Positions 33,359-41,472 of a DNA stretch of 41,472 nt are shown here, in pieces. The stretch is from JAOUEA01 sp035550775. Its GTDB lineage: Bacteria; Actinomycetota; UBA4738; HRBIN12. How positions within the stretch are numbered: position 1 is the first letter of the stretch; each line of letters opens with the position of its first letter. A program made the translations under genes and the position numbers. The notes beneath the pieces were generated by a model. That model was given only the letters and a program-made list of their open reading frames with translations, was not told the DNA's origin and did no database searches. The stretch is taken from the NCBI GenBank assembly GCA_035550775.1, contig DASZOO010000105.1, positions 1 to 41,472 of the forward strand. The letters run 5' to 3'.

Positions 33359-33955
33359 TCACACGGCGTCGCGTCCCCCAGGCCAGACGGCGGCGACGGC
33401 CCTGCCCATGAGGAACCCGCTCGCGACGTCGCTCGGGTAGTGCACGCCCAGGTACACGCGGGAAGCCGCCACCGCCAGCCCGAGCGCGGTCAGACCTCCA
33501 CGGGCCACGATCCCGGCTCCCAGCTCGCGCCCCGCGACCGAACCGAACGCCGTCAGCACCGCCGGGTGGCTGCTCGGCCACGACGTACCCATCGGCGGGG
33601 CGATCATCGCCCGGGTGCCGGCGGGGTCGGCCTCGGCCGGGCGGGGCCGCTCGACCATCTTCTTCAGGCCCTGCCCCAGCAGCCACGTCGCCCCCGCGGC
33701 CGCGGCCGCCCTGGCCGCCGGTCGCGGTCGGCCGAGCACGACCAGAGCACCCGCGGCCGCCCCGACCGCGTAGAGCGAACCGAGCTCCGTGATCCCTGTG
33801 AAGACCCGGTCGGCCTGGGGGCCGTGTCCACGGTTGACGGCGTCGAACAGATCGGCGTCCGCACGCCGGCCTCCCTCGCGCACGAGGGCGACGTATCCGA
33901 CGCCCGTCGCCGCCGCGGCCAGCGCCGCGCCGCGCAGCAGCGATGCGGCCCTCAC
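33359..33955 (-). CDS. PAP2-family membrane phosphatase
   Basis: 198 residues with about five membrane helices. The three phosphatase motifs are complete: K-x6-RP in KKMVERPRP, the WPSSHP segment, and SRVYLGVHYPSD. The family removes phosphate from phosphatidate, undecaprenyl pyrophosphate or related lipids at the outer face of the membrane. The exact lipid is unknown. The GTG at 33955 overlaps the stop of the SRPBCC gene by four bases. It is the last gene of a five-gene minus-strand operon. Confidence 0.82.
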   Translation of the reverse strand: MRAASLLRGAALAAAATGVGYVALVREGGRRADADLFDAVNRGHGPQADRVFTGITELGSLYAVGAAAGALVVLGRPRPAARAAAAAGATWLLGQGLKKMVERPRPAEADPAGTRAMIAPPMGTSWPSSHPAVLTAFGSVAGRELGAGIVARGGLTALGLAVAASRVYLGVHYPSDVASGFLMGRAVAAVWPGGRDAV

Positions 33956-34401
33956 GCCCTCGCGCGCTCCTCGATCTCACGCTTCTGCGCCAGCACCCCG
34001 TGGCGGAGCGCGTACTGCGCGCCGCCCATGGCGTTCAACCCGGCGGCGCCGAACCCGCCGAACGGCCCCCGGAAGCGATACGTCACCTCGTGCCGCAGCA
34101 TGCTGCGGTCGAACGGCAGCGACGCCACCGACGTCGTCACGGTCGCATCGAGCAGTCCCCGGAGGCGCACGCACGATCGCCACGGCGGCTCCCATTCGAG
34201 CACGGTCGCGTGCACGGTGGCTCGCACGCCGACCAGGCCCATCACCACGTCGTACGTGGCGCCGACCCGCATGCCTCCGTCGGGGAACTCGACGCGCTCG
34301 ATGTGCTTGTCCCACTGAGGAAGGTTGCAGGGATCGCTCGCGATCTCCCACACCGTCTCGACCGGTGCATCGACCTCCACGGAGAACTCGACGGTGGTCA
34401 T
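33952..34401 (-). CDS. SRPBCC-family (START-like) protein
   Basis: 149 residues. The helix-grip lipid-binding fold is clear from the start (TTVEFSVEVDAPVETVWEIA, DPCNLPQWDKHIERVEF) and the long C-terminal helix. Such proteins bind hydrophobic molecules such as lipids, polyketides or sterols in a deep pocket. It overlaps its neighbours by four bases on both sides (PPOX-like upstream, PAP2 downstream). A link to lipid chemistry in this operon is inference. Confidence 0.82.
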   Translation of the reverse strand: MTTVEFSVEVDAPVETVWEIASDPCNLPQWDKHIERVEFPDGGMRVGATYDVVMGLVGVRATVHATVLEWEPPWRSCVRLRGLLDATVTTSVASLPFDRSMLRHEVTYRFRGPFGGFGAAGLNAMGGAQYALRHGVLAQKREIEERARA

Positions 34402-35345
34402 GCTGCCGCGGCGCTGCCGCTCGACCAGCCCTTCCACCACACGAGGCGATCGGGCGTGATGCGCACCAGGGCCCCGGCGCCCGGATGCAACGCCGTCGCG
34501 ATCGACCGCGCGGACTTCGCCCCGGAGCCGAGCGATCCCAGCACGTGGAACGTGGCCGCGCCCTGCACCATCGCGCCGGCCATGTCTCGAGCCCTCCACT
34601 CGCTCGCCTCGTCGACCGTCAGCGCCACCGGCGCGTCGGGTGCCGCACCGGCGAGCGCGAGCGACTCGGCGGGCAGGGCCGCGTAGAGGGCCGAGGACTC
34701 GGCGAGCCAGCGCACCGGCAGCACGACGGGGCCGCGGGCGCCCGAGACGGTCAGCGCTCCCTCGCCGCTGCGCCCCAGCGTGGCCGCCACGTCGAGCGGC
34801 AACGCACCCAGCGGGTCCGGCCCCTGCTTCACGTGCCGAAACGTCTTGTGCCCCTGAGCCTCGCCGCCCCATCGGCCGCGGCCCTCCTGCACGCCGTCCT
34901 CGTCGAGCAGCGCGGTTCGATCGAGGTCGATCCCGACGAAGACGCGCCCCGGCGGCGTCCACGCGAGCGGCACCTGCCGGGCGTCGAAGGCGTACCCGGC
35001 GAAGAACTTCGCGTTCTTCTTGCTGAACCGTGCGGTGGCTCTCGCGATCGACGTCGCGCCGGTCACGGCCGCCCCCCACGTGTTCCGATCGAGGGCATCG
35101 TAGGTCTTGACCGTGCCCGTGAACGTGACCGCCAGGTCGCCCAGGCGCACGAGGCCGGCCACGCCGGGGTCGACCTTCCAGGCACGGGCCTTCACCGAGC
35201 CGCGCGACGTGGTGAGCCAGATCCGACCGCCGGAATAGGCGAACACGAGAGGCGTGCAGTGCGGGCCACGGGGCGTGGAGGTGGCGACCGCGCAGAACGG
35301 GGCGTCCTCGAGCACCTGCTGCACCGCGGTCGACAGGAAGCTCAC
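34398..35345 (-). CDS. Split-barrel FMN-binding (PPOX-like) protein
   Basis: About 315 residues from the GTG at 35345, with AAGGGG seven bases upstream. The N-terminal 130 residues form a pyridoxamine-oxidase-like split barrel (FCAVATSTPRGPHCTPLVFA, RIWLTTSRGSVKARAW). The second half (about residues 190-310) looks like another, more diverged barrel (ALTVSGARGPVVLPVRW, LVRITPDRLVWWKGW). Such proteins bind FMN, heme or F420 and act on varied small molecules. The substrate is unknown. It is co-translated with the CAAX-protease-like gene through a GTGA overlap. Confidence 0.75.
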   Translation of the reverse strand: MSFLSTAVQQVLEDAPFCAVATSTPRGPHCTPLVFAYSGGRIWLTTSRGSVKARAWKVDPGVAGLVRLGDLAVTFTGTVKTYDALDRNTWGAAVTGATSIARATARFSKKNAKFFAGYAFDARQVPLAWTPPGRVFVGIDLDRTALLDEDGVQEGRGRWGGEAQGHKTFRHVKQGPDPLGALPLDVAATLGRSGEGALTVSGARGPVVLPVRWLAESSALYAALPAESLALAGAAPDAPVALTVDEASEWRARDMAGAMVQGAATFHVLGSLGSGAKSARSIATALHPGAGALVRITPDRLVWWKGWSSGSAAAA

Positions 35346-35977
35346 CTCGCCGCCCCTTCCTCGATCGCCTCTCGCCCCGCTCCCGGCGGAAGCGCAAGCA
35401 TCAGTCCGGTCCACAGGATATGGCTCGCAAGGCTCGCCAGCACACCGCCGGACCACCACGCCAGGCCGGCCCACAGGGCGCCGCCGACGATCGCCCCGGC
35501 CAGGATCGGCAAGCTCCGGCTCGCGGCGTTCGCGCAGACGTAGCCGAGCCACGCCGCGACCGCGGCGGGCAGGGGATCGATCGATCCTGCGAGCGCCGGC
35601 TGCGCGAGCCCCCGCCAGAACAGCTCCTCGGCCGGCACCATGATCGCCAGGCTCAGGACGAGCGACCTCACGAGCGTGACGTCGCCTGCCCGTGCGTACT
35701 GGTCGACGACGTCGTGCCGGAAGGGTGTCCAATGCGACGCGGCCCACACGAACGCGCGCGTGCCCAGGTAGAGGGCGAGCCCCGATCCGAGCCCGACGAC
35801 GACCGCCGTCGTTCCCCCGGTCTCGGCGCCCACCGGTGGACGCGTGAGGGCGGCCGCGACCCCCATCGCGCCGAGTACCCCGGGCATGAGCTTCCAGACG
35901 TCGAAGCGCTTGGCCGACACGAGCCACCAGCCCACGAACTCCCCGACGGCGCCCACGACGATCACCGCGTACTGCAT
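35342..35977 (-). CDS. CPBP (CAAX-protease-like) intramembrane metalloprotease
   Basis: 211 residues with about six membrane helices. The motif EExxxR is seen as PAEELFWRG, and the second metal motif has a histidine in LASHILWTG near the C-terminus. Bacterial members (including the ABI/Abi group) cut membrane peptides or protect against bacteriocins, but most have no known substrate. The start is the ATG at 35977. Four bases separate it from the upstream membrane gene, and its stop overlaps the PPOX-like gene. Confidence 0.8.
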   Translation of the reverse strand: MQYAVIVVGAVGEFVGWWLVSAKRFDVWKLMPGVLGAMGVAAALTRPPVGAETGGTTAVVVGLGSGLALYLGTRAFVWAASHWTPFRHDVVDQYARAGDVTLVRSLVLSLAIMVPAEELFWRGLAQPALAGSIDPLPAAVAAWLGYVCANAASRSLPILAGAIVGGALWAGLAWWSGGVLASLASHILWTGLMLALPPGAGREAIEEGAAR

Positions 35978-35981
35978 CGCG

Positions 35982-36758
35982 CTACGCGAGGAACCGGGTC
36001 TTCACGGCCACCTCCGCCGTGAACGCGGTGACGACCGCAAGGTAGTAGAAGCCCGTGGCCGATTGCACGGCCGAGGCGCGCGATCCCTTGAGCGCCGCGC
36101 GGGTGAGCAGGGCGATCAAGAACGTCGCCACGACCATGCCGAGCGCGATCCACGGCGCGAGCGCGCCCGCCGTGAGCAGCGGGTTCAGCGACGCGGACGA
36201 CTCGACCCCGCCGAAGCCGCTCGAGACGATCGCGACCGCCTCGAAGACCACGGCGACGATCATCGCCGTGGTCATCCGATCGATGGGCCCGCGGGGCAGC
36301 CCCCGGTCCGTGAGGTACCAGTGGCCCAGCAGCAGCCCGTCGGTGATCGACCCGAGGAAGGCCGCGCCGGCGAGCAGCTGGAACAAGGCGACCGGGAACG
36401 ACTGGCGCGCCGTGCCGGCCATCGCGGCCAGCACGGCGACGGACGCCCCGACGCTCACCACGCCGACCGCGCGCGCCGGCAGATGCCGCTTGCCGAGCAT
36501 CAGCAGGAACGAGGCGCCCACGGCTCCGGTCGTCACCAGGGCGAGCGAGGTCGACCATCGGCCGGCATCGTCGCCGGCGACCTGCGCGGCGCCGGTGGAG
36601 AGCCAGGCTCCCGCAGCGAGCACGAGCACGATGCCGGTCGTCAGCGTGAAGAACCCGCGCTTGACCTCGTTCCACAGCGGAGTCAGCCACAGGAACGCCA
36701 GCGAACCCGCCACAGCCTCGGCCAACACGAGCGCCATGTAGCCGGCCGCGCCGGTCAC
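35982..36758 (-). CDS. Polytopic membrane protein of unknown function
   Basis: About 258 residues and roughly eight membrane helices. The GTG at 36758 has GAGGGGG upstream. I do not recognise the family. The most distinctive stretch is DGLLLGHWYLTDRGLPRG in the loop between helices 5 and 6, with a His-Trp-Tyr cluster. A basic segment LGKRHLPARA separates helices 3 and 4. As the first gene of the operon down to 33359, it may act with the CPBP protease, PAP2 phosphatase and SRPBCC protein in lipid or envelope work; this is only context. Confidence 0.65.
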   Translation of the reverse strand: MTGAAGYMALVLAEAVAGSLAFLWLTPLWNEVKRGFFTLTTGIVLVLAAGAWLSTGAAQVAGDDAGRWSTSLALVTTGAVGASFLLMLGKRHLPARAVGVVSVGASVAVLAAMAGTARQSFPVALFQLLAGAAFLGSITDGLLLGHWYLTDRGLPRGPIDRMTTAMIVAVVFEAVAIVSSGFGGVESSASLNPLLTAGALAPWIALGMVVATFLIALLTRAALKGSRASAVQSATGFYYLAVVTAFTAEVAVKTRFLA

Positions 36759-36852
36759 CGCGTTCCCCCTCGCATACGGCCCGAAGCCTACCCGCGACGC
36801 CGTGGCGGACCGTCGGCACGGTGACGGGCCCGGCGTTCGCGCCGGCGGCCGA

Positions 36853-36858
36853 TACCAT
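36853..36858 (+). promoter_or_regulatory. Candidate -10 box giving a leaderless transcript
   Basis: TACCAT lies six bases before the ATG at 36865. The predicted start of transcription falls on or beside the start codon, and no ribosome site is present. Confidence 0.4.
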
Positions 36859-36864
36859 GCTGCC

Positions 36865-37659
36865 ATGACCGACTGGCGCACCTACGACGACGTCGCCGAG
36901 ACCTACGAACGCGTGCACGCGGCGCGGTTCACCGAGGTCGCGCGGGACCTCGCCGAGATGCTGGGGCTCGCCGAGGGCACCAGCGTGCTCGACGTCGGCA
37001 CGGGCACCGGGGTGGCGGCGCAGGTGGCCGCCGACGCCGGCGCGACGGTGGTCGGCGTCGACGAGTCCCTCGGCATGCTGCACGTCGCCCGCCGGGAACG
37101 CCCCAAGGTGCCGGTCGCGGCCGCCGAGGTGATCGATCTCCCGTTCGGGGTCGGCAGGTTCGACGTCGTGCTCGGCTCGTTCGTGCTCGCCCACTTCGAC
37201 AAGGTCGAGACCGCGCTGTTCGACATCTCCAGGGTGCTGCGCCCCGACGGCCGCGTCGGCTTCACGTCGTGGTCCGACGGGGACGACGCCTACCAGCAGA
37301 CGTGGCGAGAGCTCGTGGGGTCGGTCGTGCCTCGGGAGATGCTCGGATCGGCCTACGCCGACGCCGCTCCGTGGCACGAACGCTTCAAGTCGCGGACCAG
37401 CGTCGAGGAGGCCCTGATCGACTCGGGGTTCCGGAGCGTGCGCACCGAGATCGCGAAGTACCGCTGGACGTACTCACTCGACGAATACCTCGACGGACTG
37501 CAGGTGTGGGCGACGGGCCGGTTCGCGAGGAACATGCTCGGCGAGCCGGGGTGGGCGTCATTGCGGGAACGGGCCCGTGCGACGTTCGCGGAACGATTCC
37601 CCGACCCGCTCAACGACTTCCGTGAGGTGATCCTCGCGACGGCGACCAAGCCCGCCTGA
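36865..37659 (+). CDS. SAM-dependent class I methyltransferase
   Basis: 264 residues. The SAM fold is typical: motif I VLDVGTGTGVAAQVAA (near residue 43), the acidic end of strand 2 in VVGVDESLGML, motif II-like FDVVLGSFVLAHF, and RVLRPDGRVGFTSW. This is the UbiE/Methyltransf_11 group. The acceptor molecule is unknown. The ATG at 36865 is chosen over one at 36802 because similarity begins at TDWRTYDDVAETYE. It converges on the RlmJ-like gene with nine bases between. Confidence 0.84.
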   Translation: MTDWRTYDDVAETYERVHAARFTEVARDLAEMLGLAEGTSVLDVGTGTGVAAQVAADAGATVVGVDESLGMLHVARRERPKVPVAAAEVIDLPFGVGRFDVVLGSFVLAHFDKVETALFDISRVLRPDGRVGFTSWSDGDDAYQQTWRELVGSVVPREMLGSAYADAAPWHERFKSRTSVEEALIDSGFRSVRTEIAKYRWTYSLDEYLDGLQVWATGRFARNMLGEPGWASLRERARATFAERFPDPLNDFREVILATATKPA

Positions 37660-37668
37660 CCGCTCGCT

Positions 37669-38526
37669 TCACTCGCGGTCCGTGCGCGAGGACGTGAGGG
37701 ATCCCGGCGTGCCGTCGGGCATCAAGACGTCGTCGTAGCAGGCCGCGAGCTGACGGCCGAGCCGCTCCGTATGGTCGACGTCGTCTCCCGGCACGTTCGT
37801 GAGCACCATCGCGCATCCTCCGACGCCCGGATCCAGCGTCGTCTCCCCGCGCAGGAACGCGGTTCCGACCTCGAGCACGTGCGTCGTGACGCCTTCGACG
37901 GTCGTTCGATCGAGCGTCTCGCCCCGGCCGGCGATGTCCGCGTATCCGATCCACAGCGCGACCGGGAATCCGCCCGAGGCCAGCCTCGAGAACAGGTCGA
38001 ACGCGTCCATCCCGTCGGCCGACCGCTCGCTCGGATCCAACGGGTCGAGCAGCACGAACGTCGACGCGGAGCCGTCGGCCGGCACGCCCTGGGCGGCCGC
38101 CCAGATCGACTCGATCCCGTCGGCGCGCTCGACGCGGACGAGGTCCGAGAGGTTCAGCTCCCGCGCAGACCGTGTGAGGTCGGCGACGCTGCTCGGGTCG
38201 AGGTCACACAGGAGGTACGTGGCTGCGTCGCCGAGCACCTCCATCGCGAGTCGCGCGGAGCCCGGGTATCGAGGCTGCTCCCCTTCGTCGGGCGGCAAGG
38301 TGCGCACGAGCCAGACGTACCGGGAGGCATCGAGCGCCGGCGCCCGCGGCGCCTCGCGCAGCGTCGTGAACACTCCGTACTCGCGTTCCCAGGCACGGTC
38401 GAGCGGGTAGGTGCCCGAACCCGCGTGCGTCTCCCAGTACCGAGCCGGACGCATCCGGTCGAGCAGGTCGCCGAGCACGAGGTGCTTCCACACGTCGCCG
38501 ATCTGCCCGAAGTGCGGGTTCGCCAT
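37669..38526 (-). CDS. RlmJ-like protein with an altered catalytic motif
   Basis: 285 residues. The start resembles RlmJ, the 23S rRNA adenine-2030 N6-methyltransferase (NPHFGQIGDVWKHLVLGDLL for its N-terminal HAGNFADVLKH pattern; ETHAGSGTYPLD for motif I). LLCDLDPSSVADL is the strand-2 acidic motif. Where RlmJ has DPPY, this protein has FVLLDPLDPSE, so the proline-tyrosine needed for amino-group methylation is missing. It may methylate another target or be inactive. The ATG at 38526 is followed at once by the conserved region. Confidence 0.68.
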   Translation of the reverse strand: MANPHFGQIGDVWKHLVLGDLLDRMRPARYWETHAGSGTYPLDRAWEREYGVFTTLREAPRAPALDASRYVWLVRTLPPDEGEQPRYPGSARLAMEVLGDAATYLLCDLDPSSVADLTRSARELNLSDLVRVERADGIESIWAAAQGVPADGSASTFVLLDPLDPSERSADGMDAFDLFSRLASGGFPVALWIGYADIAGRGETLDRTTVEGVTTHVLEVGTAFLRGETTLDPGVGGCAMVLTNVPGDDVDHTERLGRQLAACYDDVLMPDGTPGSLTSSRTDRE

Positions 38527-38570
38527 CGGTCGAGCCTACGGCAGTCGGCCCGACGGGTCCGGTCGACCGT

Positions 38571-39299
38571 CTACTCCGACAGGTCGAGCCGACGGAACTC
38601 CTCGGCCCGGTCCGCGCCGATCTTCCTACCGGCTTCCTTCGCTTCCTCGAGGAGGAACCGCTCGAAATACGCGATGCCCTCCGAGAGCTGGCTGTCGTGC
38701 CTCGCGAGGGCGTCGATCTTGCGGGTCCAGCTGGCGGTGACGTCCTCGGTGTGGTTCGGCTCGTTCGTCCAGCTCAGCCAGACGTCGGTGATGTCCTGCA
38801 CGCCGAGGCCGTCGCCGAGGTGCTCGGGGAAGAAGTGCGGGTTCCCCGACCCCGGGAACGCCGAGTCGAGCGCGACCCAACCGGCGTTCCGGTGGTCGGA
38901 GTGGTTGTAGTAGCTGTCGCGGAAGAACACCGCGGTGGGGTCGACCGACAGCACGGTCTCCGCGCGCACCTCGCGGATGCGCCGCACGACCTGCTCCCGG
39001 ACCTCGACCACGTTGACGAGATCGCCGTCGTGCAGGCCCAGGATGCGGACGCTCGCCAACCCGAGGACGTTCCCGGCTTCCTGCGTCTCACGAGAGCGGA
39101 TGCGGGCGAGCTCGGCGCGATCCAGCTCTGGGTCCTGGGAACCCCGGTCGCCGTTCGTGAGGACGAGCAGATGCACCTCGCGCCCGGCATCGACCCACTT
39201 CGCCATCGTGCCCCCGGCAGCGATCTCGGCGTCGTCGGGGTGCGCGAAGATCCCGAGCACCGGCCCGGTGCGCTGGTCAGCGGCCTCCGCCTGCGCCAC
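38571..39299 (-). CDS. PIG-L/LmbE-family zinc deacetylase
   Basis: 242 residues. The zinc site motifs are FAHPDDAEIAAGG at the N-terminus and NHSDHRNAG in the middle (HxxDH). The family removes acetyl groups from N-acetylglucosamine conjugates, as MshB and Mca do in mycothiol metabolism; others act on antibiotics or glycolipids. The substrate here is not determined. AGGAG, six bases before the GTG at 39299, overlaps the stop of pepA, so translation is coupled. Confidence 0.83.
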   Translation of the reverse strand: MAQAEAADQRTGPVLGIFAHPDDAEIAAGGTMAKWVDAGREVHLLVLTNGDRGSQDPELDRAELARIRSRETQEAGNVLGLASVRILGLHDGDLVNVVEVREQVVRRIREVRAETVLSVDPTAVFFRDSYYNHSDHRNAGWVALDSAFPGSGNPHFFPEHLGDGLGVQDITDVWLSWTNEPNHTEDVTASWTRKIDALARHDSQLSEGIAYFERFLLEEAKEAGRKIGADRAEEFRRLDLSE

Positions 39300-39308
39300 C
39301 CGGTGCTC

Positions 39309-40787
39309 CTAGGCCGCCGCCTGGTCGAGGATGAAGCGCACGAGCGTGCGCACCGGCACGCCGGTCGCCCCACGCGGGCTCAGGTCGGTGCCGCGTTCGC
39401 TGAAGCCGGGCCCGGCGATGTCGAGGTGGCACCAGGGCGTCTCGCCCACGAACTCGGCCAGGAACCAGGCGGCCGTGATCGCGCCGCCCCACCGGTCGCC
39501 GATGTTCTTGATGTCGGCGACGCTCGAATCGATCAGCTGGCGGTACTCCTTGTGCAGGGGAAGCTGCCAGATGGGCTCGCCGGTCGCGTCGCCGGCCGCG
39601 ATCAGCTGGCGGATCAGGGCCTCGTCGGTTCCCATCGCACCGGAGATGCCTTGACCGAGCGCGACCACGCACGCACCGGTGAGGGTTGCGGTGTCGACGA
39701 TCAGCTTCGGCTTGCGCTCGGAGAGGAAGGCGAGCGCGTCGGCGAGCACGAGGCGGCCCTCTGCGTCGGTGTTCAGCACCTCCGACGTCGTGCCGCCTCG
39801 ATGGGTGATCACGTCGCCGGGCTTCTGCGCCGATCCGCTCGGCAGGTTCTCGGCGCACGGGATCGCCGCGATCACGTTGACCTTCGGCTTCAGACGGGCG
39901 ACCGCCTTCATCGTGGCGAGGATCGACGCGGCCCCGCCCATGTCGTATTTCATCGTCTCCATGCCCTTGGCATCCTTGATCGACAGACCGCCCGAATCGA
40001 ACGCGATGCCCTTGCCCGAGAGCGCGATCGGGGCGGCGTTGCCTGCGCCCGTGTACGTCAGCTCGATCATGCGCGGAGGATTCACGCTTCCCTTGCCGAC
40101 GCCGAGGATGCCGCCGAACCCGCCCTTGTCGAGCTGGGACTCGTTCCAGACCTTGCAGGTGAGGCCGACCGAGCGGGCCATGCGCTGCGCCTCGCGCGCG
40201 ATCTCGGCGGGCGGCATGTCGCCGGCGGGCGTGTTCACCAGGTCACGCCCCCAGCAGACGGCGTCGACGACGACGGCGGCACGCTTGACCGCCGCGGTGA
40301 GCGGCTTCGCGTCCCACGCCGCATCGCCGAGCACGATCGCCCGCTTCACGCCGGCGCCATCGTCACGCTTGGTCCGGTACCGGTCGAACCGGTAGTCGCC
40401 CAGCCCGATCCCCTCGGCCGCCGCCTGCACGGCGTCCTCGGCGCGGCGAGCCCCGAACACCATGGGGAACGTGGTCGCGACCGTGTCGAAGCGTCTGGCC
40501 GTGGCGGCGGCTCGGCCGAGCGCCCGGCGAGATGCCTCGACCGTGAACTCGTCCTTGGGTCCCACGCCGACGAGCAGCACCGCGTCGGCGGCGAACCGGG
40601 CTCGGTCGCCGCGGGTCACCAGGAGCGACTCACCGCGCTTCCCGGTGTGCTTCGCGGCGGTGTACGCCTTCGCGAGCCCGGTCTCGCGCACCCCCGGTCC
40701 CGGCTTCGGTCCCTGGAACACCGGCACGATCAACAGCCCGGCTCTGACGTCGACCGGGGACTGGCTCGAGTACGCGTAGGTGGTCAC
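39309..40787 (-). CDS. pepA: Leucyl aminopeptidase (M17)
   Basis: 492 residues. A cytosolic hexameric zinc/manganese enzyme that removes N-terminal residues from peptides. The N-terminal domain (about 1-160) is variable; the catalytic domain holds GKGIAFDSGGLSIKD (metal and catalytic lysine), KYDMGGAASIL, and the family signature NTDAEGRLVLADAL. It starts at a GTG at 40787 with AAGGAG ten bases before. Together with TldD/TldE at the left end, it adds to peptide turnover. The PIG-L gene follows nine bases later. Confidence 0.92.
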   Translation of the reverse strand: MTTYAYSSQSPVDVRAGLLIVPVFQGPKPGPGVRETGLAKAYTAAKHTGKRGESLLVTRGDRARFAADAVLLVGVGPKDEFTVEASRRALGRAAATARRFDTVATTFPMVFGARRAEDAVQAAAEGIGLGDYRFDRYRTKRDDGAGVKRAIVLGDAAWDAKPLTAAVKRAAVVVDAVCWGRDLVNTPAGDMPPAEIAREAQRMARSVGLTCKVWNESQLDKGGFGGILGVGKGSVNPPRMIELTYTGAGNAAPIALSGKGIAFDSGGLSIKDAKGMETMKYDMGGAASILATMKAVARLKPKVNVIAAIPCAENLPSGSAQKPGDVITHRGGTTSEVLNTDAEGRLVLADALAFLSERKPKLIVDTATLTGACVVALGQGISGAMGTDEALIRQLIAAGDATGEPIWQLPLHKEYRQLIDSSVADIKNIGDRWGGAITAAWFLAEFVGETPWCHLDIAGPGFSERGTDLSPRGATGVPVRTLVRFILDQAAA

Positions 40788-40843
40788 GTTCGTGTCGCTC
40801 CTTCTCGGGGCATCCGGTGGGCCTGCTCGCGGCTGCCGGGAGT

Positions 40844-41472
40844 CTAGTGGCCGGGGCCAGGAACCTGCCCCGCGGCGAACGACTTGCCGATCACGGTCGT
40901 CCGTCCGGGTGCAGATGTCGCGGTGTACAGGTCCACCGCGCCCGATACGCCTTTGAGCCCGACCAACCCGACCTCCCGGAAGGCCACCAGTTCGGGATCC
41001 GACGCGTCCTTCACGGCCCGGCTCACGAGCACCTCGCCGGGCCGAGCGTACTCACCGATCCGGGCGGCGAGGTTCACGGTCTGTCCGTGGTAGTCGCCCT
41101 CCTGCCGCACGACCGGCCCGGCGTGCAGGCCGACGTGGGCGGGCGGGAGTCCCGCTTCGGCGAGCGCCTCGACCATCTCGATCGCGCCGAGCACGCCCGC
41201 GCCGGGATCCGGGAAGTGGAACATGACGCCGTCGCCCAACCACTTCACCGGCCGTCCGTCGTGGCGCACCGAGATCGGTCGCACGATCCGATTCGATCGC
41301 TCGATCGTGCGCGCGGCCTCGGCGTCACCGAGCTCCTCGGTGAGCTGCGTGAAGCCGGTCAGGTCGAGGAAACACATGGCGGGATGCCGCTCGTCCCGCG
41401 TGTGCAATCCCGCCTGCTCGAGGGCGATCGTGATGCCGTCGACGATGTTCGACGACCACACGTGCATCTGCT
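40844..41472 (-). CDS. Class III adenylate/guanylate cyclase domain, 5' end outside the window
   Basis: The frame is open to the right edge; an ATG at 41467 exists but the protein most likely begins upstream, because the residues around it (HVWSSNIVDGITIAL) look like a linker from another domain. The cyclase domain shows CFLDLTGFTQLTEELG with the first metal-binding aspartate, WLGDGVMFHF with the second, and VNLAARI with the transition-state asparagine and arginine. All key residues for making cAMP seem present. Substrate choice (ATP or GTP) is not clear. Its N-terminal domain, needed to know the signal, cannot be seen. Confidence 0.82.
   Translation of the reverse strand, partial: QMHVWSSNIVDGITIALEQAGLHTRDERHPAMCFLDLTGFTQLTEELGDAEAARTIERSNRIVRPISVRHDGRPVKWLGDGVMFHFPDPGAGVLGAIEMVEALAEAGLPPAHVGLHAGPVVRQEGDYHGQTVNLAARIGEYARPGEVLVSRAVKDASDPELVAFREVGLVGLKGVSGAVDLYTATSAPGRTTVIGKSFAAGQVPGPGH

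Noticed and set aside
38697..40847. A 716-codon plus-strand open frame
   Set aside because: It lies antisense to PIG-L and pepA, which have clear motifs. Its composition is R/H/G/E-rich, typical of a GC-driven shadow frame.

Overview
The window is a gene-dense, very GC-rich stretch of bacterial chromosome (about 70% G+C by eye). Most likely it comes from a member of the Actinomycetota, possibly an uncultivated lineage. The evidence is GTG starts in about half the genes, many 4-base ATGA/GTGA overlaps, TANNNT-type -10 boxes, an RskA-like anti-sigma factor, an F420/FMN luciferase-like oxidoreductase, a SufR-like Fe-S regulator and a PTS-type dihydroxyacetone kinase. I see no rRNA or tRNA gene, insertion sequence, integrase, CRISPR array or prophage. 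No gap between genes exceeds about 220 bases. Many long open frames lie antisense to real genes and are GC artefacts.

Layout. Bases 1-4543 hold a cut cupin protein, the TldD/TldE protease pair, a lipoprotein and a CBS-domain protein. Bases 4550-10033 (minus strand) read, in transcription order, dhaL1, an IclR regulator, an FMN alpha-hydroxy-acid oxidase, a PHP phosphoesterase, a HAD hydrolase and a type II NADH dehydrogenase. Bases 10223-19794 (plus strand) are a glycerol/dihydroxyacetone operon: glpF, dhaK, dhaL2, glpK, a small repeat protein, a GlpA-like flavoprotein, three succinate-dehydrogenase-like subunits (Fe-S protein and two membrane anchors) and a multidomain dhaM. Then come pgsA, an NAD-dependent epimerase and glpX (to 22464). 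Bases 22561-30144 hold an AT-hook protein, a HARE-HTH/LLM pair, two ECF sigma/anti-sigma pairs flanking an NfeD-stomatin operon, and a cupredoxin. Bases 30174-33302 carry pilT and a SufR-like regulator divergent from mrp. Bases 33359-36758 are a tightly packed minus-strand membrane/lipid-type operon. The right end carries a methyltransferase, an RlmJ-like protein, a PIG-L deacetylase, pepA and a cut class III nucleotide cyclase.

How it works together. Glycerol enters by GlpF and GlpK makes glycerol-3-phosphate (G3P). G3P is oxidised to DHAP by a predicted membrane complex in which a GlpA-type flavoprotein, lacking its usual C-terminal Fe-S domain, replaces SdhA on an SdhB/SdhC/SdhD-like module that would pass electrons to quinone. 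Dihydroxyacetone is phosphorylated by DhaK/DhaL with phosphate from PEP through a DhaM that carries its own HPr and full Enzyme I. DHAP can flow to gluconeogenesis (GlpX) and G3P to phospholipid (PgsA). The divergent region 10034-10222 has two outward-facing TTGACA boxes around repeated motifs, and the left-hand transcript couples a second DhaL to an IclR regulator, suggesting a DhaL-based sensing circuit. The GlpA-SdhBCD hybrid and this circuit are the strongest candidates for an undescribed system.
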